A DNA stretch of 64,000 nt from Brevibacillus gelatini (GCF_003710935.1 NZ_RHHS01000020.1:1-64000), one strand, 5' to 3'; positions 8,811 through 17,816 are shown, numbered from the stretch's first letter. The notes: generated from the letters alone by a model not told the origin. Translations and numbers: made by a program.

Positions 8811-10052
8811 TTACTCGGCCTTGCCTACAAAAGTGGACTTGTCCTTGTCATACTTGTAAATGAATACATCTGCGTTTACGTTGTCACCTTTTTCATCAAA
8901 GGTAACTTTCGTAAATTGCCCTTGGAAATCTTTGGTTTTGTGAACTGCTTCGAGTACTTGCTCACGCGTTGGTTTTTTGCCACCGTTCGCTTTGATTGCT
9001 TCCATGACGCCGTTGAGGATGACGTTCATGGAGTCGAAACCGTAGACGGAATAGGTTTCAAGAGGCTTGTTGGTCGCTTTCTTGTACTCTTCAGCCCACT
9101 TCTTGCCCTCTTCGGTTTGTGTCACGTCACCTGCCACTGATGTAAACACAACTCCTTCGACAGCATCGCCGGCTATTTTAATCATATCAGAAGAGTCCAA
9201 GCCGTCGCCACCCATAAAATATCCCTTGTAACCTTTTTCACGGGCTTGCTTGACGAGAATTCCACCTTCTGGATAAAGTCCCCCGAAGAAGATGATGTCA
9301 GGGTTCTTGGCCGTTACCTGGTTCAGTACGGCACTGTAATCTTTTTCACCTTGCGTGATCCCTTCGTAACCGAGAATTTGCACGCCGTCTTTTTCAAACT
9401 GCAGTTTGACCTGGTCGCTCAAACCTTGGCCGTACGCTGTCTTATCATGAATAATAAAAGCTGTTTTCACGCCGAGCGTGTTTTTCGCGTACATGGCCGC
9501 TTTTGGTCCTTGAGCGTCGTCACGGGCACAAATCCGGTGTACGGTTTTCTTGCCTTCTTCCGTAAGCTTGACCGCCGTATTGGCAGGAGACACCATGACC
9601 AGATTGCCTTCCTCGTATTTCACGGACGATGGAATCGCTACACCGGAGTTCAGATGGCCAACGACCCCGTACACATCAGGGTTGGAAATGAGCATTTCCG
9701 CATTGGATACGCCGATTTTCGGGTCCGCCTGGTCGTCCTGCGGGAAGAGCTGGATGTCGAAGCCGAGCTTTTTGAACTCTTCTTTGCGAAGGTTCAGTGC
9801 GTATTCGGCTCCTGTCTTGATCGCGTCTCCAAGAGAGGACTGGTTCCCGGAGAGGGGAGTTTGGGTTGCGATTTTAATGACACCACCGTCTGTTGCTCCG
9901 CCACCAGAAGCGCTGGACTGGTCGGTCGACTGCTGACCACCTCCACTTGTGTTAGATCCACCTGATGAATTGCTGGTTCCCGCGCAACCAGTGAGTGCCA
10001 CACTCGTCGCCAATACCGCAGATAAAATACTGATGTGAGAGAGTTTTTTCAT
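8811..10052 (-). CDS. livJ: Branched-chain amino acid ABC transporter, substrate-binding lipoprotein
   Basis: A 413-residue periplasmic-binding-fold protein (Peripla_BP_6 family), anchored outside the membrane as a lipoprotein: the lipobox VALTGCAG gives a lipidated Cys at about residue 23, followed by a Ser/Gly-rich linker to residue about 58. The mature part begins with IKIATQTPLSGNQSSLGDAI, typical of LivJ/LivK, and contains the hinge motif VMVSPANTAVKLTE. It is the first gene of the liv operon, behind an AT-rich control region with a -10 element and dyads. Ligand class is inferred from the linked permeases. Confidence 0.92.
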   Translation of the reverse strand: MKKLSHISILSAVLATSVALTGCAGTSNSSGGSNTSGGGQQSTDQSSASGGGATDGGVIKIATQTPLSGNQSSLGDAIKTGAEYALNLRKEEFKKLGFDIQLFPQDDQADPKIGVSNAEMLISNPDVYGVVGHLNSGVAIPSSVKYEEGNLVMVSPANTAVKLTEEGKKTVHRICARDDAQGPKAAMYAKNTLGVKTAFIIHDKTAYGQGLSDQVKLQFEKDGVQILGYEGITQGEKDYSAVLNQVTAKNPDIIFFGGLYPEGGILVKQAREKGYKGYFMGGDGLDSSDMIKIAGDAVEGVVFTSVAGDVTQTEEGKKWAEEYKKATNKPLETYSVYGFDSMNVILNGVMEAIKANGGKKPTREQVLEAVHKTKDFQGQFTKVTFDEKGDNVNADVFIYKYDKDKSTFVGKAE

Positions 10053-10352
10053 GCGGAATTGAATCCCCCTTTAATTATTCTTTATTTTTGTCCTCGCCAG
10101 ACGATCTACCCTACCTACCAGGCTGCGACGATGCGATCACTCATTTTGTTCGGACAGAAGAATAGATGCGGCTTGGTTATTTTTATTGTAAAATAAATCT
10201 GATAATTTACAAGAGGTAAAATATTTTTTACGATCATATATCTGATCCTTACATACTCGTGATTTCATTCCGTTCTATTGAAATCAAATAATTATATCTT
10301 TGCTTTAACATAGCAAAGCGTTAATGTTATCCATCAAATTTACCCTATCAAA
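10053..10352 (-). promoter_or_regulatory. liv operon control region with dyads around the -10
   Basis: About 300 bp of AT-rich non-coding DNA upstream of livJ. A minus-strand -10 (TATAAT, 10296-10291) lies between two dyads: CTTTGC/GCAAAG on its upstream side (about 10299-10319) and a perfect 8-bp repeat TGATTTCA (10260-10267) / TGAAATCA (10279-10286) at the expected start site. The -35 is weak. The leader to livJ is about 230 bases long; I see no T-box or other riboswitch in it. Confidence 0.45.
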
Positions 10353-10381
10353 TAAACGCTCCCCCTGTTACAGAGGGAGCG
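10353..10381 (-). terminator. Terminator overlapping the adenine deaminase stop
   Basis: CGCTCCC (10357-10363) pairs with GGGAGCG (10375-10381); the TAA stop of the deaminase lies in the stem-loop, and the minus strand continues into a T-rich stretch. Confidence 0.65.
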
Positions 10382-12122
10382 CCGGAACCAGGATTTGTCC
10401 CGTTTTTACGTCTGCGATTCCATCCGCAGTAAGCCGCGCATATGGCAGGTGGGTGGCGGTGAAAAACAACAGCGAGTAGAGCGGATCGAGATGCACGTGT
10501 CCTTTTTCCCGCAGCTTGGCCGTCAAATTTTCCGCCATGGCAATCACTTCCTCCATGGGGGCTGGGGAAAATTTTCCCGCAAGCGGCAACGGGCACTCGC
10601 AGGAAATCTTTTCCTTGTCGATCAGCACGACACCGCCTCCGATTTCCCTGACTCGCGCAAGCGCCGCCGCCATCGCCTGCGGATCACGCCCGATGACCAG
10701 CCAGTCGCCGGATGCTGTGTAGGAGCTGGCCAGGCCCTCGATATGCTCGCCATAGCCGCGCAGTACCGCTGCTGTGCGCCTTTTCCCGGAGGGATCGACG
10801 CTGACGATCAGGGCCAGCTGCGGATCGTGCGCCAGGGAGACGAAGCCGCTCTCGTCTACAGGCAGTTTTTCCAGCGTCATACGGGTAATGACGGCGTTTT
10901 GCATGTTCAGCACAGGAGCCATCCCCTCTGTATCCGGGCGCAGCGTGAACCATTCGGCTTGCGTTCTTTCCTGCAGGGAATCGACGGGCGAAAACGAGTA
11001 GTCCGCCCAGCGCGGCTCGATTGTTGGCACGAGCAGCCTGCCTACTTCCGCGGCCTTTTGTCCGTTGGCAAAAACCGCGAGCGGCGCAGGCTCGTCCCTG
11101 GCTTGCAAAAGCAGCATATCTGCGATTCTGCCGGGCGCGATACTGCCCAGCTCGGCGTCAAACCCGTAGTAGACAGCCGGATTCAGCGTCGCCATCACAT
11201 AAGCTTCCTCCGGCGGCATGCCCGCTTCAATCGCGACGCGAATCGTCCCGTCCATGAAGCCGTTTCGGTGCATGGGCGGGGTGCTGCCATCCGACGTCAG
11301 CATCATCCGGGGCGACCACGGAAGCCCGAGCGCGAGCCATCCTCGCACCAGCTCCGGCAAATCAGGGCGAATCGAGGAATGGCGAAGGGTGGCGTACATG
11401 CCAAGCCTGAGCCGCTGCAGCAAATCCTCCGCCGTAATCCCTTCGTGACAGGCAGTGATTCCGGCCGCTCCTGCGATGTTCAGCGTTTCGTACGAGGCTC
11501 CGGGATGATGCCCCTCCATTCTTTTCCCCAGATCGCGCGCATGCTTCAAACCAAACAACAGGGTCTCGTCCTCCTGCAGCACGCCGGACCAGTTCGTCAG
11601 TTCCCCGCCCTGGACGACGAGGGGATGCTCCAGCATGCGGGCCAGACCTTCTTTTGTGAATTGCGGATGCTCTTTGCCCGTTTGCGGATCGAGTCTCGCC
11701 CAGAAAAACTGCTTGACCGGATGGGCGGACAAAGACTCCATCAGCGCTGCCACTTGCCCAGGCGGCAAACTCATCAGCATCAAGGTGTCGGACACGAGTG
11801 TAGTCGTCCCCCGCTCCAGTGCGAAGTCCGCCAGTGTGAACGGATTGTACCATTGGAAAGGATGGGCGTGCGGCTCGATGTATCCGGGCACCACATACTT
11901 TCCATTCGCTTCGACGATCACCGTATGCTCGTCCGTGAGCGGCTCCTTTTCCCCCACATAGGCAATCCGCTCGCCTGCCACGACGACATGGTGCTCCTGC
12001 CATTCTTTTGTAAACACGTTCAGGACGCTGGCCCCCTTGATCCACAGGCTGGCTGGCGCCTGTCTTTTGCTCACACGGAGCAGATTCCGGTACGCTTCCT
12101 CTGATAAAGCTCGAACTCGCAT
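10368..12122 (-). CDS. Adenine deaminase-like amidohydrolase (YerA type)
   Basis: A 584-residue amidohydrolase-superfamily protein with the adenine deaminase C-terminal domain; it would convert adenine to hypoxanthine for purine salvage. The N-terminal beta-sandwich (ASVLNVFTKEW) leads to the metal motif EPHAHPFQWYNP, where HAH replaces the HxH of classical Ade. MLTSDGSTPPMHRNG and NPAVYYGFDAELGSIAPGRI complete the barrel. In B. subtilis yerA also follows purD, so context supports orthology, although enzymatic activity of YerA-type proteins is less well proven than that of AdeC. The ATG at 12122 has GAGAGGAGAG upstream; the frame is open for another 40 codons. Confidence 0.82.
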   Translation of the reverse strand: MRVRALSEEAYRNLLRVSKRQAPASLWIKGASVLNVFTKEWQEHHVVVAGERIAYVGEKEPLTDEHTVIVEANGKYVVPGYIEPHAHPFQWYNPFTLADFALERGTTTLVSDTLMLMSLPPGQVAALMESLSAHPVKQFFWARLDPQTGKEHPQFTKEGLARMLEHPLVVQGGELTNWSGVLQEDETLLFGLKHARDLGKRMEGHHPGASYETLNIAGAAGITACHEGITAEDLLQRLRLGMYATLRHSSIRPDLPELVRGWLALGLPWSPRMMLTSDGSTPPMHRNGFMDGTIRVAIEAGMPPEEAYVMATLNPAVYYGFDAELGSIAPGRIADMLLLQARDEPAPLAVFANGQKAAEVGRLLVPTIEPRWADYSFSPVDSLQERTQAEWFTLRPDTEGMAPVLNMQNAVITRMTLEKLPVDESGFVSLAHDPQLALIVSVDPSGKRRTAAVLRGYGEHIEGLASSYTASGDWLVIGRDPQAMAAALARVREIGGGVVLIDKEKISCECPLPLAGKFSPAPMEEVIAMAENLTAKLREKGHVHLDPLYSLLFFTATHLPYARLTADGIADVKTGQILVPALPL

Positions 12123-12311
12123 GCTTTTTCTCTCCTCTCGCTGTCCATTGTCGTCCGCATCAACTGAGCGGTCGCTCATTTCACTTAACTGTTCGCCGCC
12201 CGCAAAGACTTCCCCTGCTTGCCGCGACACTTCGTCCTGCAATTTCCACGGGTTGTCCTTTTGCCTTTATCACAGACTATGCGTAAAAGACGCGACAGGA
12301 GGCCTGTACAA

Positions 12312-12848
12312 ATGCAAAGAAACGTTGGAACCACGGATGCGATCATCCGCATAACCGGGGGGCTTTTGGGACTGGCTTACGGCATCGGCAAAATGAGCCG
12401 TCGCCCGCACAATGCCCCCTGGCTGCTGATGGCTTTCTCCGCGATGAAGGTTGCGGAAGGCGCCACCCGCTTTTGCCCGATGTACAAAGCGCTGGGCATC
12501 AACACGATCAAGGCAAAAGGCATGTCGGGCATGATGGACCAAATGAAGCAAAAAGGGATTCAAACCGTCATGAACCAGGTGACGGGCGCAATCAGCGGTT
12601 CTTCCGCCAAAGGCAAGGAGCACAACAAACAGGAGTCAAGCGCTACGAATACAGCCGCCGCAGACACACAAACTGCCAAGTCGCAGGCTGCTGCTGCAAA
12701 CACGAATGCCGCGACGCAGCAAAACAAACCGGAAAAAGGCAAGCTGTCTGCCGAAGACCAGTTGATCGAACAAGCTGCCCGCGAGTTCATTTCCTACCGC
12801 TCCCAGGAAAAGGACGACAGCAGTACAAACTACCCTACTTACTCGTAG
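12312..12848 (+). CDS. DUF2892 (YgaP-like) membrane protein with a long polar tail
   Basis: A 178-residue protein. Residues 1-75 match the DUF2892/YgaP membrane domain: NVGTTDAIIRITGGLLGLAYG is helix 1, and a second helix leads into GATRFCPMYKALGINT, a signature with a conserved cysteine. The rest (about 90-178) is Ala/Thr/Gln-rich, probably disordered, ending in a charged segment. No rhodanese domain is present. Start: ATG at 12312 with AGGAGG ten bases upstream. It is divergent from the adenine deaminase and 19 bp upstream of a 44-residue membrane protein. Function unknown. Confidence 0.75.
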   Translation: MQRNVGTTDAIIRITGGLLGLAYGIGKMSRRPHNAPWLLMAFSAMKVAEGATRFCPMYKALGINTIKAKGMSGMMDQMKQKGIQTVMNQVTGAISGSSAKGKEHNKQESSATNTAAADTQTAKSQAAAANTNAATQQNKPEKGKLSAEDQLIEQAAREFISYRSQEKDDSSTNYPTYS

Positions 12849-12867
12849 AAAAGAGGAGACGCTGCAC

Positions 12868-13002
12868 ATGATCGTCGGAACTCCCCTCTATGAATGGCTG
12901 TCCCACAATCTGTTTGTCGCAGCCATGATCGTCGGTGCCATTGGCGTAGTGGGCTACTACGTTTTTTACGCCTCCAAGCGAAAAGGACGCTATCGGCAAT
13001 AA
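12868..13002 (+). CDS. Small single-span membrane protein (44 residues)
   Basis: A 44-codon gene starting at ATG 12868 behind AGAGGAGA and ending at TAA 13000-13002. It has a polar N-terminus (IVGTPLYEWLSHN), one hydrophobic helix (LFVAAMIVGAIGVVGYYVFY) and a basic tail (ASKRKGRYRQ), giving a cytoplasmic C-terminus. It follows the DUF2892 gene after 19 bp and is directly followed by a terminator, so the two look like an operon. Function unknown. Confidence 0.65.
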   Translation: MIVGTPLYEWLSHNLFVAAMIVGAIGVVGYYVFYASKRKGRYRQ

Positions 13003-13026
13003 GCTGACAGCCCAAAAGGAAACCAA

Positions 13027-13056
13027 CCGCCTCGTCTTTTCGCAGGCGGTTTTTCC
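13027..13056 (+). terminator. Terminator after the 44-residue membrane protein gene
   Basis: ACCGCCT pairs with AGGCGGT (about 13028-13050), followed by TTTTT. Confidence 0.7.
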
Positions 13057-13057
13057 A

Positions 13058-13104
13058 TTTACAAAATTAATTGCCAGACATATAATTGTCAAAGCAATTA
13101 ATTT
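13058..13104 (+). promoter_or_regulatory. marR-MFS promoter with perfect 11-bp operator dyad
   Basis: A near-consensus sigma-A promoter, TTTACA (13058-13063), 17-bp spacer, TATAAT (13081-13086). A perfect inverted repeat overlaps it: AAATTAATTGC (13064-13074, inside the spacer) and GCAATTAATTT (13094-13104, at the start site), 30 bp between centres. Bound MarR dimers would block the promoter. Confidence 0.75.
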
Positions 13105-13128
13105 CGCGAACAAAGGAAGGTTCTTCGC

Positions 13129-13572
13129 ATGATCGACCATTGGCAAAAGGAACCGATCGGCTTTCTGATCGGCAATACGTACAGACGCCTGATTCATTAT
13201 GTGTCCCTGTTTTTGCGCGAATTTGACCTGACGACGGAGCAGTTTGCCGTCTTGTACCGGCTTCGGGAAGAGGACGGAATCAACCAGAAGGAGCTGGCTT
13301 TGCGCTCTGCCAAGGACCAGCCGACCATGACCCGCATTCTCGACAACCTGCAGAAAAAAGGGTGGATTGAAAAAAAGCTGAGCGAACAGGATCGCCGCGC
13401 CTATCTCATCACGCTCACGCCGAATGGCAGGGAGCGGATTGAACAGGCCATTCCCGCAGAGGCCAGGGCAATCGCGGATGTATTTGCAGGTATTTCACCG
13501 GAAAAGCTCGCTTTTTTGCGGGAAATATTGCTTGCGATCAATGAGAACGTAAACCGCCATACACACGAATAG
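13129..13572 (+). CDS. MarR family transcriptional regulator
   Basis: A 147-residue MarR-type winged-helix repressor. The core is FDLTTEQFAVLYRLREEDGI, then NQKELALRS and QPTMTRILDNLQKKGWIEKK (recognition helix), and the wing with DRRAYLITLTPNG, all typical. Start ATG at 13129 behind AAGGAAGG. It lies 11 bp upstream of an MFS transporter gene and just downstream of a promoter overlapped by a perfect dyad, so repression of itself and of the pump is the likely role. The ligand is unknown. Confidence 0.9.
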   Translation: MIDHWQKEPIGFLIGNTYRRLIHYVSLFLREFDLTTEQFAVLYRLREEDGINQKELALRSAKDQPTMTRILDNLQKKGWIEKKLSEQDRRAYLITLTPNGRERIEQAIPAEARAIADVFAGISPEKLAFLREILLAINENVNRHTHE

Positions 13573-13583
13573 GAGATGACATC

Positions 13584-14792
13584 TTGGGGGAGAGTAGAGA
13601 GAAACTGTGGACGAAGGATTTCGTCCTTTTGACTTTATGCAACACGCTGTTGTTCCTGGCGATCCAGATGCAGACGCCCACGTTTCCTGCCTACGTAAAG
13701 CAGACGTATCAGGCGAACGATTTTGTCGTCAGCCTGGTCATCAGCCTGTTTTGTCTGGCAGCGGTCGTCGCACGCGCCTTCACCGGGGAAGCCTTGCGGA
13801 CGAAAAACAGCAAGGTGATCGCGCTATTGGCGCTGTGCACCGTCGGGATTTTCAGCGCGGGCTACTACTGGGCAGGACATATTGCCCTGTTTTTGTTTTT
13901 TCGCGTTCTCGTCGGCATCGGCTTTGGCATGGGCAGCACCGCGTTTCCGACGGTCGTGTCCAACGTCATTCCCGTCCGGCGAATCGGGGAAGGGATGGGC
14001 TACTTCGGCCTTTCCACCAGTCTGGCGATGGCGCTCGGCCCGCTGATTGGGCTTGGCATCCTGCAATCGTTCGGAATTGGTCCGATGCTGTTGACGCTCG
14101 TGCTGCTCGTGGCAGCGATTTTCCCGTTGGCGCACATGATCCGCTCCTACAACCTGCGCATGGCGCCAGCAACCCAGGCAGCAACCGTCAAAGGGGTTGC
14201 CCGCTATTTTGACAAAAAGCTGCTTTTGCCCGTCAGCCTGAATTTTTGCCTGTCCATCACGTATGGCGGGATTTTGAGCTTTTTGGCCTTGTACGGAAAA
14301 GAAGCGCACATTGCCAACGTAGGCTGGTTTTTCCTCGCCAATGCGCTCGCCATGATCTTGATCCGGCCTTTTTCCGGCAAGCTGTACGATCGCAAGGGTC
14401 ATATGGCCGTTCTGCCGCCCGGCGCGATCTTCGTAGGCGTCAGCCTGCTGCTCCTGTCCGTGACGACCAGCGAATCGCTGCTGTTGCTCTCAGCCATCTT
14501 CTACGGACTGGGCTACGGCATGATCCAGCCGTCGATTCAAGCCTGGATGGTCAAGGTCGTCAGGCCGGAGCAGCGCGGCATGGCAAACGGCCTGTTCTTC
14601 AATTCCATCGATCTTGGCATCGCCGCTGGCTCCATGCTGCTTGGCATACTTGCGACACATTCCGGCTACTCGGTCATGTACCGCTGGTCAGCCGCCAGCA
14701 TGCTGCTGTTCCTCGTCGTGTACGTGTTGTCGCAGCTTGCGGCAGCCAAAGGGAAGAAGACACAGCTGGCAGGCGAAAATATCGGCGTATAA
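13584..14792 (+). CDS. MFS efflux transporter
   Basis: A 402-residue major facilitator permease with 12 predicted helices. Motif A-like residues follow helix 2 (FTGEALRTKNSK), and helix 5 (STSLAMALGPLIGLG) carries the exporter-type glycine/proline motif. It starts at TTG (13584) with AGGAG eight bases upstream; no better ATG exists nearby. It is cotranscribed with the MarR gene and ends at a strong terminator shared with purD. Drug or metabolite export is inferred from family and operon layout. Confidence 0.87.
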   Translation: MGESREKLWTKDFVLLTLCNTLLFLAIQMQTPTFPAYVKQTYQANDFVVSLVISLFCLAAVVARAFTGEALRTKNSKVIALLALCTVGIFSAGYYWAGHIALFLFFRVLVGIGFGMGSTAFPTVVSNVIPVRRIGEGMGYFGLSTSLAMALGPLIGLGILQSFGIGPMLLTLVLLVAAIFPLAHMIRSYNLRMAPATQAATVKGVARYFDKKLLLPVSLNFCLSITYGGILSFLALYGKEAHIANVGWFFLANALAMILIRPFSGKLYDRKGHMAVLPPGAIFVGVSLLLLSVTTSESLLLLSAIFYGLGYGMIQPSIQAWMVKVVRPEQRGMANGLFFNSIDLGIAAGSMLLGILATHSGYSVMYRWSAASMLLFLVVYVLSQLAAAKGKKTQLAGENIGV

Positions 14793-14803
14793 GAGTGATA
14801 CGC

Positions 14804-14854
14804 AAAAGGCAGTCCTCGTTCGATCCTCAGTGTCGAACGGGACTGCCTTTTTTT
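14804..14854. terminator. Bidirectional terminator between the MFS gene and purD
   Basis: AAAAGGCAGTCC (14804-14815) plus CGTTCGA pair with TCGAACG and GGACTGCCTTTT on the right, with A and T tracts on the two flanks. It ends both the plus-strand MFS operon and the minus-strand purHD unit. Confidence 0.8.
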
Positions 14855-14862
14855 ATGAATGC

Positions 14863-16140
14863 CTAGTTTTTCTGCTGGTGCTTCATCGCTTTTGCCGCAA
14901 TGTCTGTGCGGTATTGCGCTCCTTCAAACGAAATCGCCTTTACCGACGCATACGCGGCTTCACGCGCTTGTTCGAGGTCGGCTCCGGTTCCCACTACGCC
15001 GAGCACGCGGCCGCCGCTGGTCACGATGCCTTCGTCTGTTTGCTTGGTGCCGGCATGGAATACAGTAACGCCTTCTGTCGTGTTTTCCAGGCCGTCGATC
15101 CGCTTGCCCTTCGGATAATCGCCCGGATAGCCGGGAGCAGCCATGACGACGCAGACGGCGCTTCCTTCTTTCCAGGTCACGTCCAGACCGTCCAGCTCTC
15201 CGTTAACCGTCGCCACGAAAATATCGAGCAAATCCGTTTCCAGAAGCGGCAAAATGACTTGCGTCTCCGGATCGCCAAAGCGGGCGTTGAACTCGACCAC
15301 TTTTGGCCCTTGTTCGGTAATCATCAGTCCGGTGTAGAGCACCCCTTTGAACGGAATACCGTCCTTCGCCATCCCGGACGCCATCGGCTGAACAATCGTT
15401 TTCACAATCGTATCAACCAGTTCGGCCGACATGTGCGGAACCGGGGCGTACGTCCCCATGCCGCCTGTATTCGGACCGCGATCATCGTTGAAAATGCGCT
15501 TGTGATCCTGCGAAGTAACCATCGGCTTTACAGTTTCGCCGTCGACAAAGGAGAGCAGGGACAGCTCTTCGCCAAACATGCACTCCTCGATGACGACGCG
15601 CGCACCCGCTTCGCCAAAAACGCTCTCCTGCATGATCTGGCGGAGCGCTTCTTCCGCTTCCTCGACCGTCTCGGCCACGACGACGCCTTTTCCAGCGGCA
15701 AGACCGTCAGCCTTGACGACAATCGGCGCCCCTTTCTCGCGCACATACGCGCTCGCCGATTCGTAGTCGATGAACGACTCGTAGGCAGAGGTCGGGATGT
15801 TGTAGCGTTTCATCAAGCTTTTCGCAAACGACTTGCTGCCTTCGATCATCGCCGCTTTGCTATTCGGCCCAAAGATCGGCAGATTGCGCTCCTGGAAAAA
15901 GTCGACGATGCCGCCGAGCAGTGGATCTTCTGGTCCTACGACAGTCAAATCAATGCCTTCGTCCTTGACGAACTGGGCCAGCGCCGCAAAATCGTTGACG
16001 CCAATCGGTACGTTCTGGGCAATCTCGGCTGTGCCGCCGTTTCCCGGAGCGCAGTACACCTTTTCTACCTTCGGGCTTTGCAAAAGCTTCCAGGCAATGG
16101 CGTGTTCGCGGCCGCCGCCGCCAATTACCAATACTTTCAT
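14863..16140 (-). CDS. purD: Phosphoribosylamine-glycine ligase
   Basis: A 425-residue ATP-grasp enzyme for step 2 of de novo purine synthesis (phosphoribosylamine + glycine + ATP to GAR). The N-terminal MKVLVIGGGGREHAIAW, TVVGPEDPL and the ATP-grasp motifs PIVVKADGLAAGKGV, GMGTYAPVPH and FNARFGDPETQ are all present. Length is normal. It is the last gene of the purHD unit, 15 bp after purH, and is followed by a bidirectional terminator. Confidence 0.97.
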   Translation of the reverse strand: MKVLVIGGGGREHAIAWKLLQSPKVEKVYCAPGNGGTAEIAQNVPIGVNDFAALAQFVKDEGIDLTVVGPEDPLLGGIVDFFQERNLPIFGPNSKAAMIEGSKSFAKSLMKRYNIPTSAYESFIDYESASAYVREKGAPIVVKADGLAAGKGVVVAETVEEAEEALRQIMQESVFGEAGARVVIEECMFGEELSLLSFVDGETVKPMVTSQDHKRIFNDDRGPNTGGMGTYAPVPHMSAELVDTIVKTIVQPMASGMAKDGIPFKGVLYTGLMITEQGPKVVEFNARFGDPETQVILPLLETDLLDIFVATVNGELDGLDVTWKEGSAVCVVMAAPGYPGDYPKGKRIDGLENTTEGVTVFHAGTKQTDEGIVTSGGRVLGVVGTGADLEQAREAAYASVKAISFEGAQYRTDIAAKAMKHQQKN

Positions 16141-16155
16141 GGGGATTTCCTCCTG

Positions 16156-17706
16156 TTAGTGCTTGAAGTGGCGAGTTCCGGTAAACACCATGGCGATGCC
16201 TGCACGGTTGCACGCGTCGATGGAATCCTGATCGCGAATCGAGCCGCCCGGCTGAATGATCGCCGTAATTCCGGCCGCAGCAGCCGCTTCTACGGTATCT
16301 GGCATCGGGAAGAAGGCATCGGATGCGAGCACAGCGCCTTTTGCCAGCTCTCCCGCCTGCTCGATGGCGATTTTCGCTGCGCCTACGCGGTTCATCTGAC
16401 CAGCGCCTACCCCGATCGTCATGTTGTCTTTTGCCAGCAAAATCGCGTTGGACTTCACGTGCTTGACGACCTTCCAGGCAAATTGCAGTTGGGCCATTTC
16501 CTCTTCGGTCGGCTTGCGGTCCGTCACGACCTGGATTTCACTTTCTTCCAATTGCTTGTAATCGTAATCCTGGATCAGTGCGCCGCCTGCGACCGGAGCG
16601 ATGCGGAACAGATTGTCCGCTTTTTTCGCAGGCTCATTCAAGCCACGGATGCGCAAGAGACGCAGATTCTTTTTCTCCGTCAGCACAGCCAATGCTTCTT
16701 CGGTAAAATCAGGAGCGATGATGATTTCCAGGAAAATTTCTTTCATCGCGAGCGCCGTATCTTTGTCAATCGGGCGATTGGCCGCGACGATGCCGCCAAA
16801 AATGGATACCGGGTCTGCTTCGTACGCTTTTTGGTACGCCTGGCGAATGTCTGCGCCGATCCCTACGCCGCATGGGTTGGAGTGCTTGATTGCCACAACA
16901 GCCGGCTCGGTAAATTCACGCACAATCGCCAGAGCGGCGTCTGCGTCGTTGATGTTGTTGTAGGAAAGCTCCTTGCCGTGCAACTGCTCCGCATAGCCGA
17001 TGCTCAACTGGCTGGACAGCGGTTCGCGGTAAAAAGCGGCGCGCTGGTGCGGATTTTCGCCGTAGCGCAGGTCTTGCGCTTTTTCGTAGGTCACGGTGTA
17101 GCTTTCCGGCAACAGCTCGCCTACCTGCTCGCTCAAATAGCGCGAGATCAGTGCATCGTAGGCCGCTGTGTGACGGAATACTTTCGCTGCCAGACGACGG
17201 CGCGTTTCCAGCGTAGTATCTCCGTTTGCCTCGATTTCTTCGGCTACCTTGTCATAGTCGGCAGCGTCCACGACAACCGTCACGAACGCGTGGTTTTTCG
17301 CCGCGGAGCGCAGCATGGTCGGCCCGCCAATATCAATATTCTCAATCGCATCTTCGTATGTCACGTCTGGCTTGGCAATCGTTTCCTTGAACGGATACAG
17401 GTTGACCACGACCAGATCGATTGTTTCGATATTCAGGTCTTTCAGTTGCTTTTGATGTGCTTCGTTGTCACGTACAGCCAAGAGGCCGCTGTGGATATTC
17501 GGATGAAGCGTTTTGACGCGTCCGTCCAAAATCTCGGGAAATCCGGTTACCTCGGAAATACCGATGACGGGAACCCCCTCTGCTTTCAAGAGAGACGCCG
17601 TACCTCCGGTGGAAATGATCTGCACTCCGGCAGCTGCCAAACGACGGGCAAACGGAATCAATCCTGTCTTGTCAGAAACGCTAATCAACGCCTTTTTCAC
17701 ACTCAC
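16156..17706 (-). CDS. purH: Bifunctional AICAR formyltransferase/IMP cyclohydrolase
   Basis: A 516-residue enzyme for the last two steps to IMP. The N-terminal MGS-like cyclohydrolase domain starts [13 protein letters not shown] with TGGTASLL and [13 protein letters not shown]; the transformylase domain (from about residue 200) has the catalytic KHSNPCG and the C-terminal [13 protein letters not shown]. The start is GTG at 17706, eight bases after AGGAGG; the frame continues upstream for 17 more codons without a site. Unlike in B. subtilis, it has its own promoter, behind a terminator and a SpoVIF-like gene. Confidence 0.97.
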   Translation of the reverse strand: MSVKKALISVSDKTGLIPFARRLAAAGVQIISTGGTASLLKAEGVPVIGISEVTGFPEILDGRVKTLHPNIHSGLLAVRDNEAHQKQLKDLNIETIDLVVVNLYPFKETIAKPDVTYEDAIENIDIGGPTMLRSAAKNHAFVTVVVDAADYDKVAEEIEANGDTTLETRRRLAAKVFRHTAAYDALISRYLSEQVGELLPESYTVTYEKAQDLRYGENPHQRAAFYREPLSSQLSIGYAEQLHGKELSYNNINDADAALAIVREFTEPAVVAIKHSNPCGVGIGADIRQAYQKAYEADPVSIFGGIVAANRPIDKDTALAMKEIFLEIIIAPDFTEEALAVLTEKKNLRLLRIRGLNEPAKKADNLFRIAPVAGGALIQDYDYKQLEESEIQVVTDRKPTEEEMAQLQFAWKVVKHVKSNAILLAKDNMTIGVGAGQMNRVGAAKIAIEQAGELAKGAVLASDAFFPMPDTVEAAAAAGITAIIQPGGSIRDQDSIDACNRAGIAMVFTGTRHFKH

Positions 17707-17769
17707 GGATAGAACCTCCTGACTTTTAGTAAAAAAACATGGTGGAAAGCTGTTCACGCCACACTAAAA

Positions 17770-17816
17770 CACGAACATTCCTTTCATATTAAAACATAAT
17801 TGTACGCTTTTATCAA
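17770..17816 (-). promoter_or_regulatory. purHD promoter with PurBox-like pair
   Basis: Minus strand: TTGATA (17816-17811), 17-bp spacer, TTTAAT (17793-17788). A PurBox-like site AAAAGCGTACAAT (11 of 13 to AWWWCCGAACWWT) lies in the spacer and AATGTTCGTGTTT (11 of 13 to the inverted consensus) lies just past the -10. Their cores are 31 bp apart, as at purC and purE. About 195 bp separate purH from the gene upstream. Confidence 0.65.

Noticed and set aside
14614-17712. 1032-codon open frame on the plus strand opposite purD and purH
   Set aside because: It is the antisense shadow of two clearly functional genes with catalytic motifs; no ribosome binding site and an arginine/valine-rich composition without domains.
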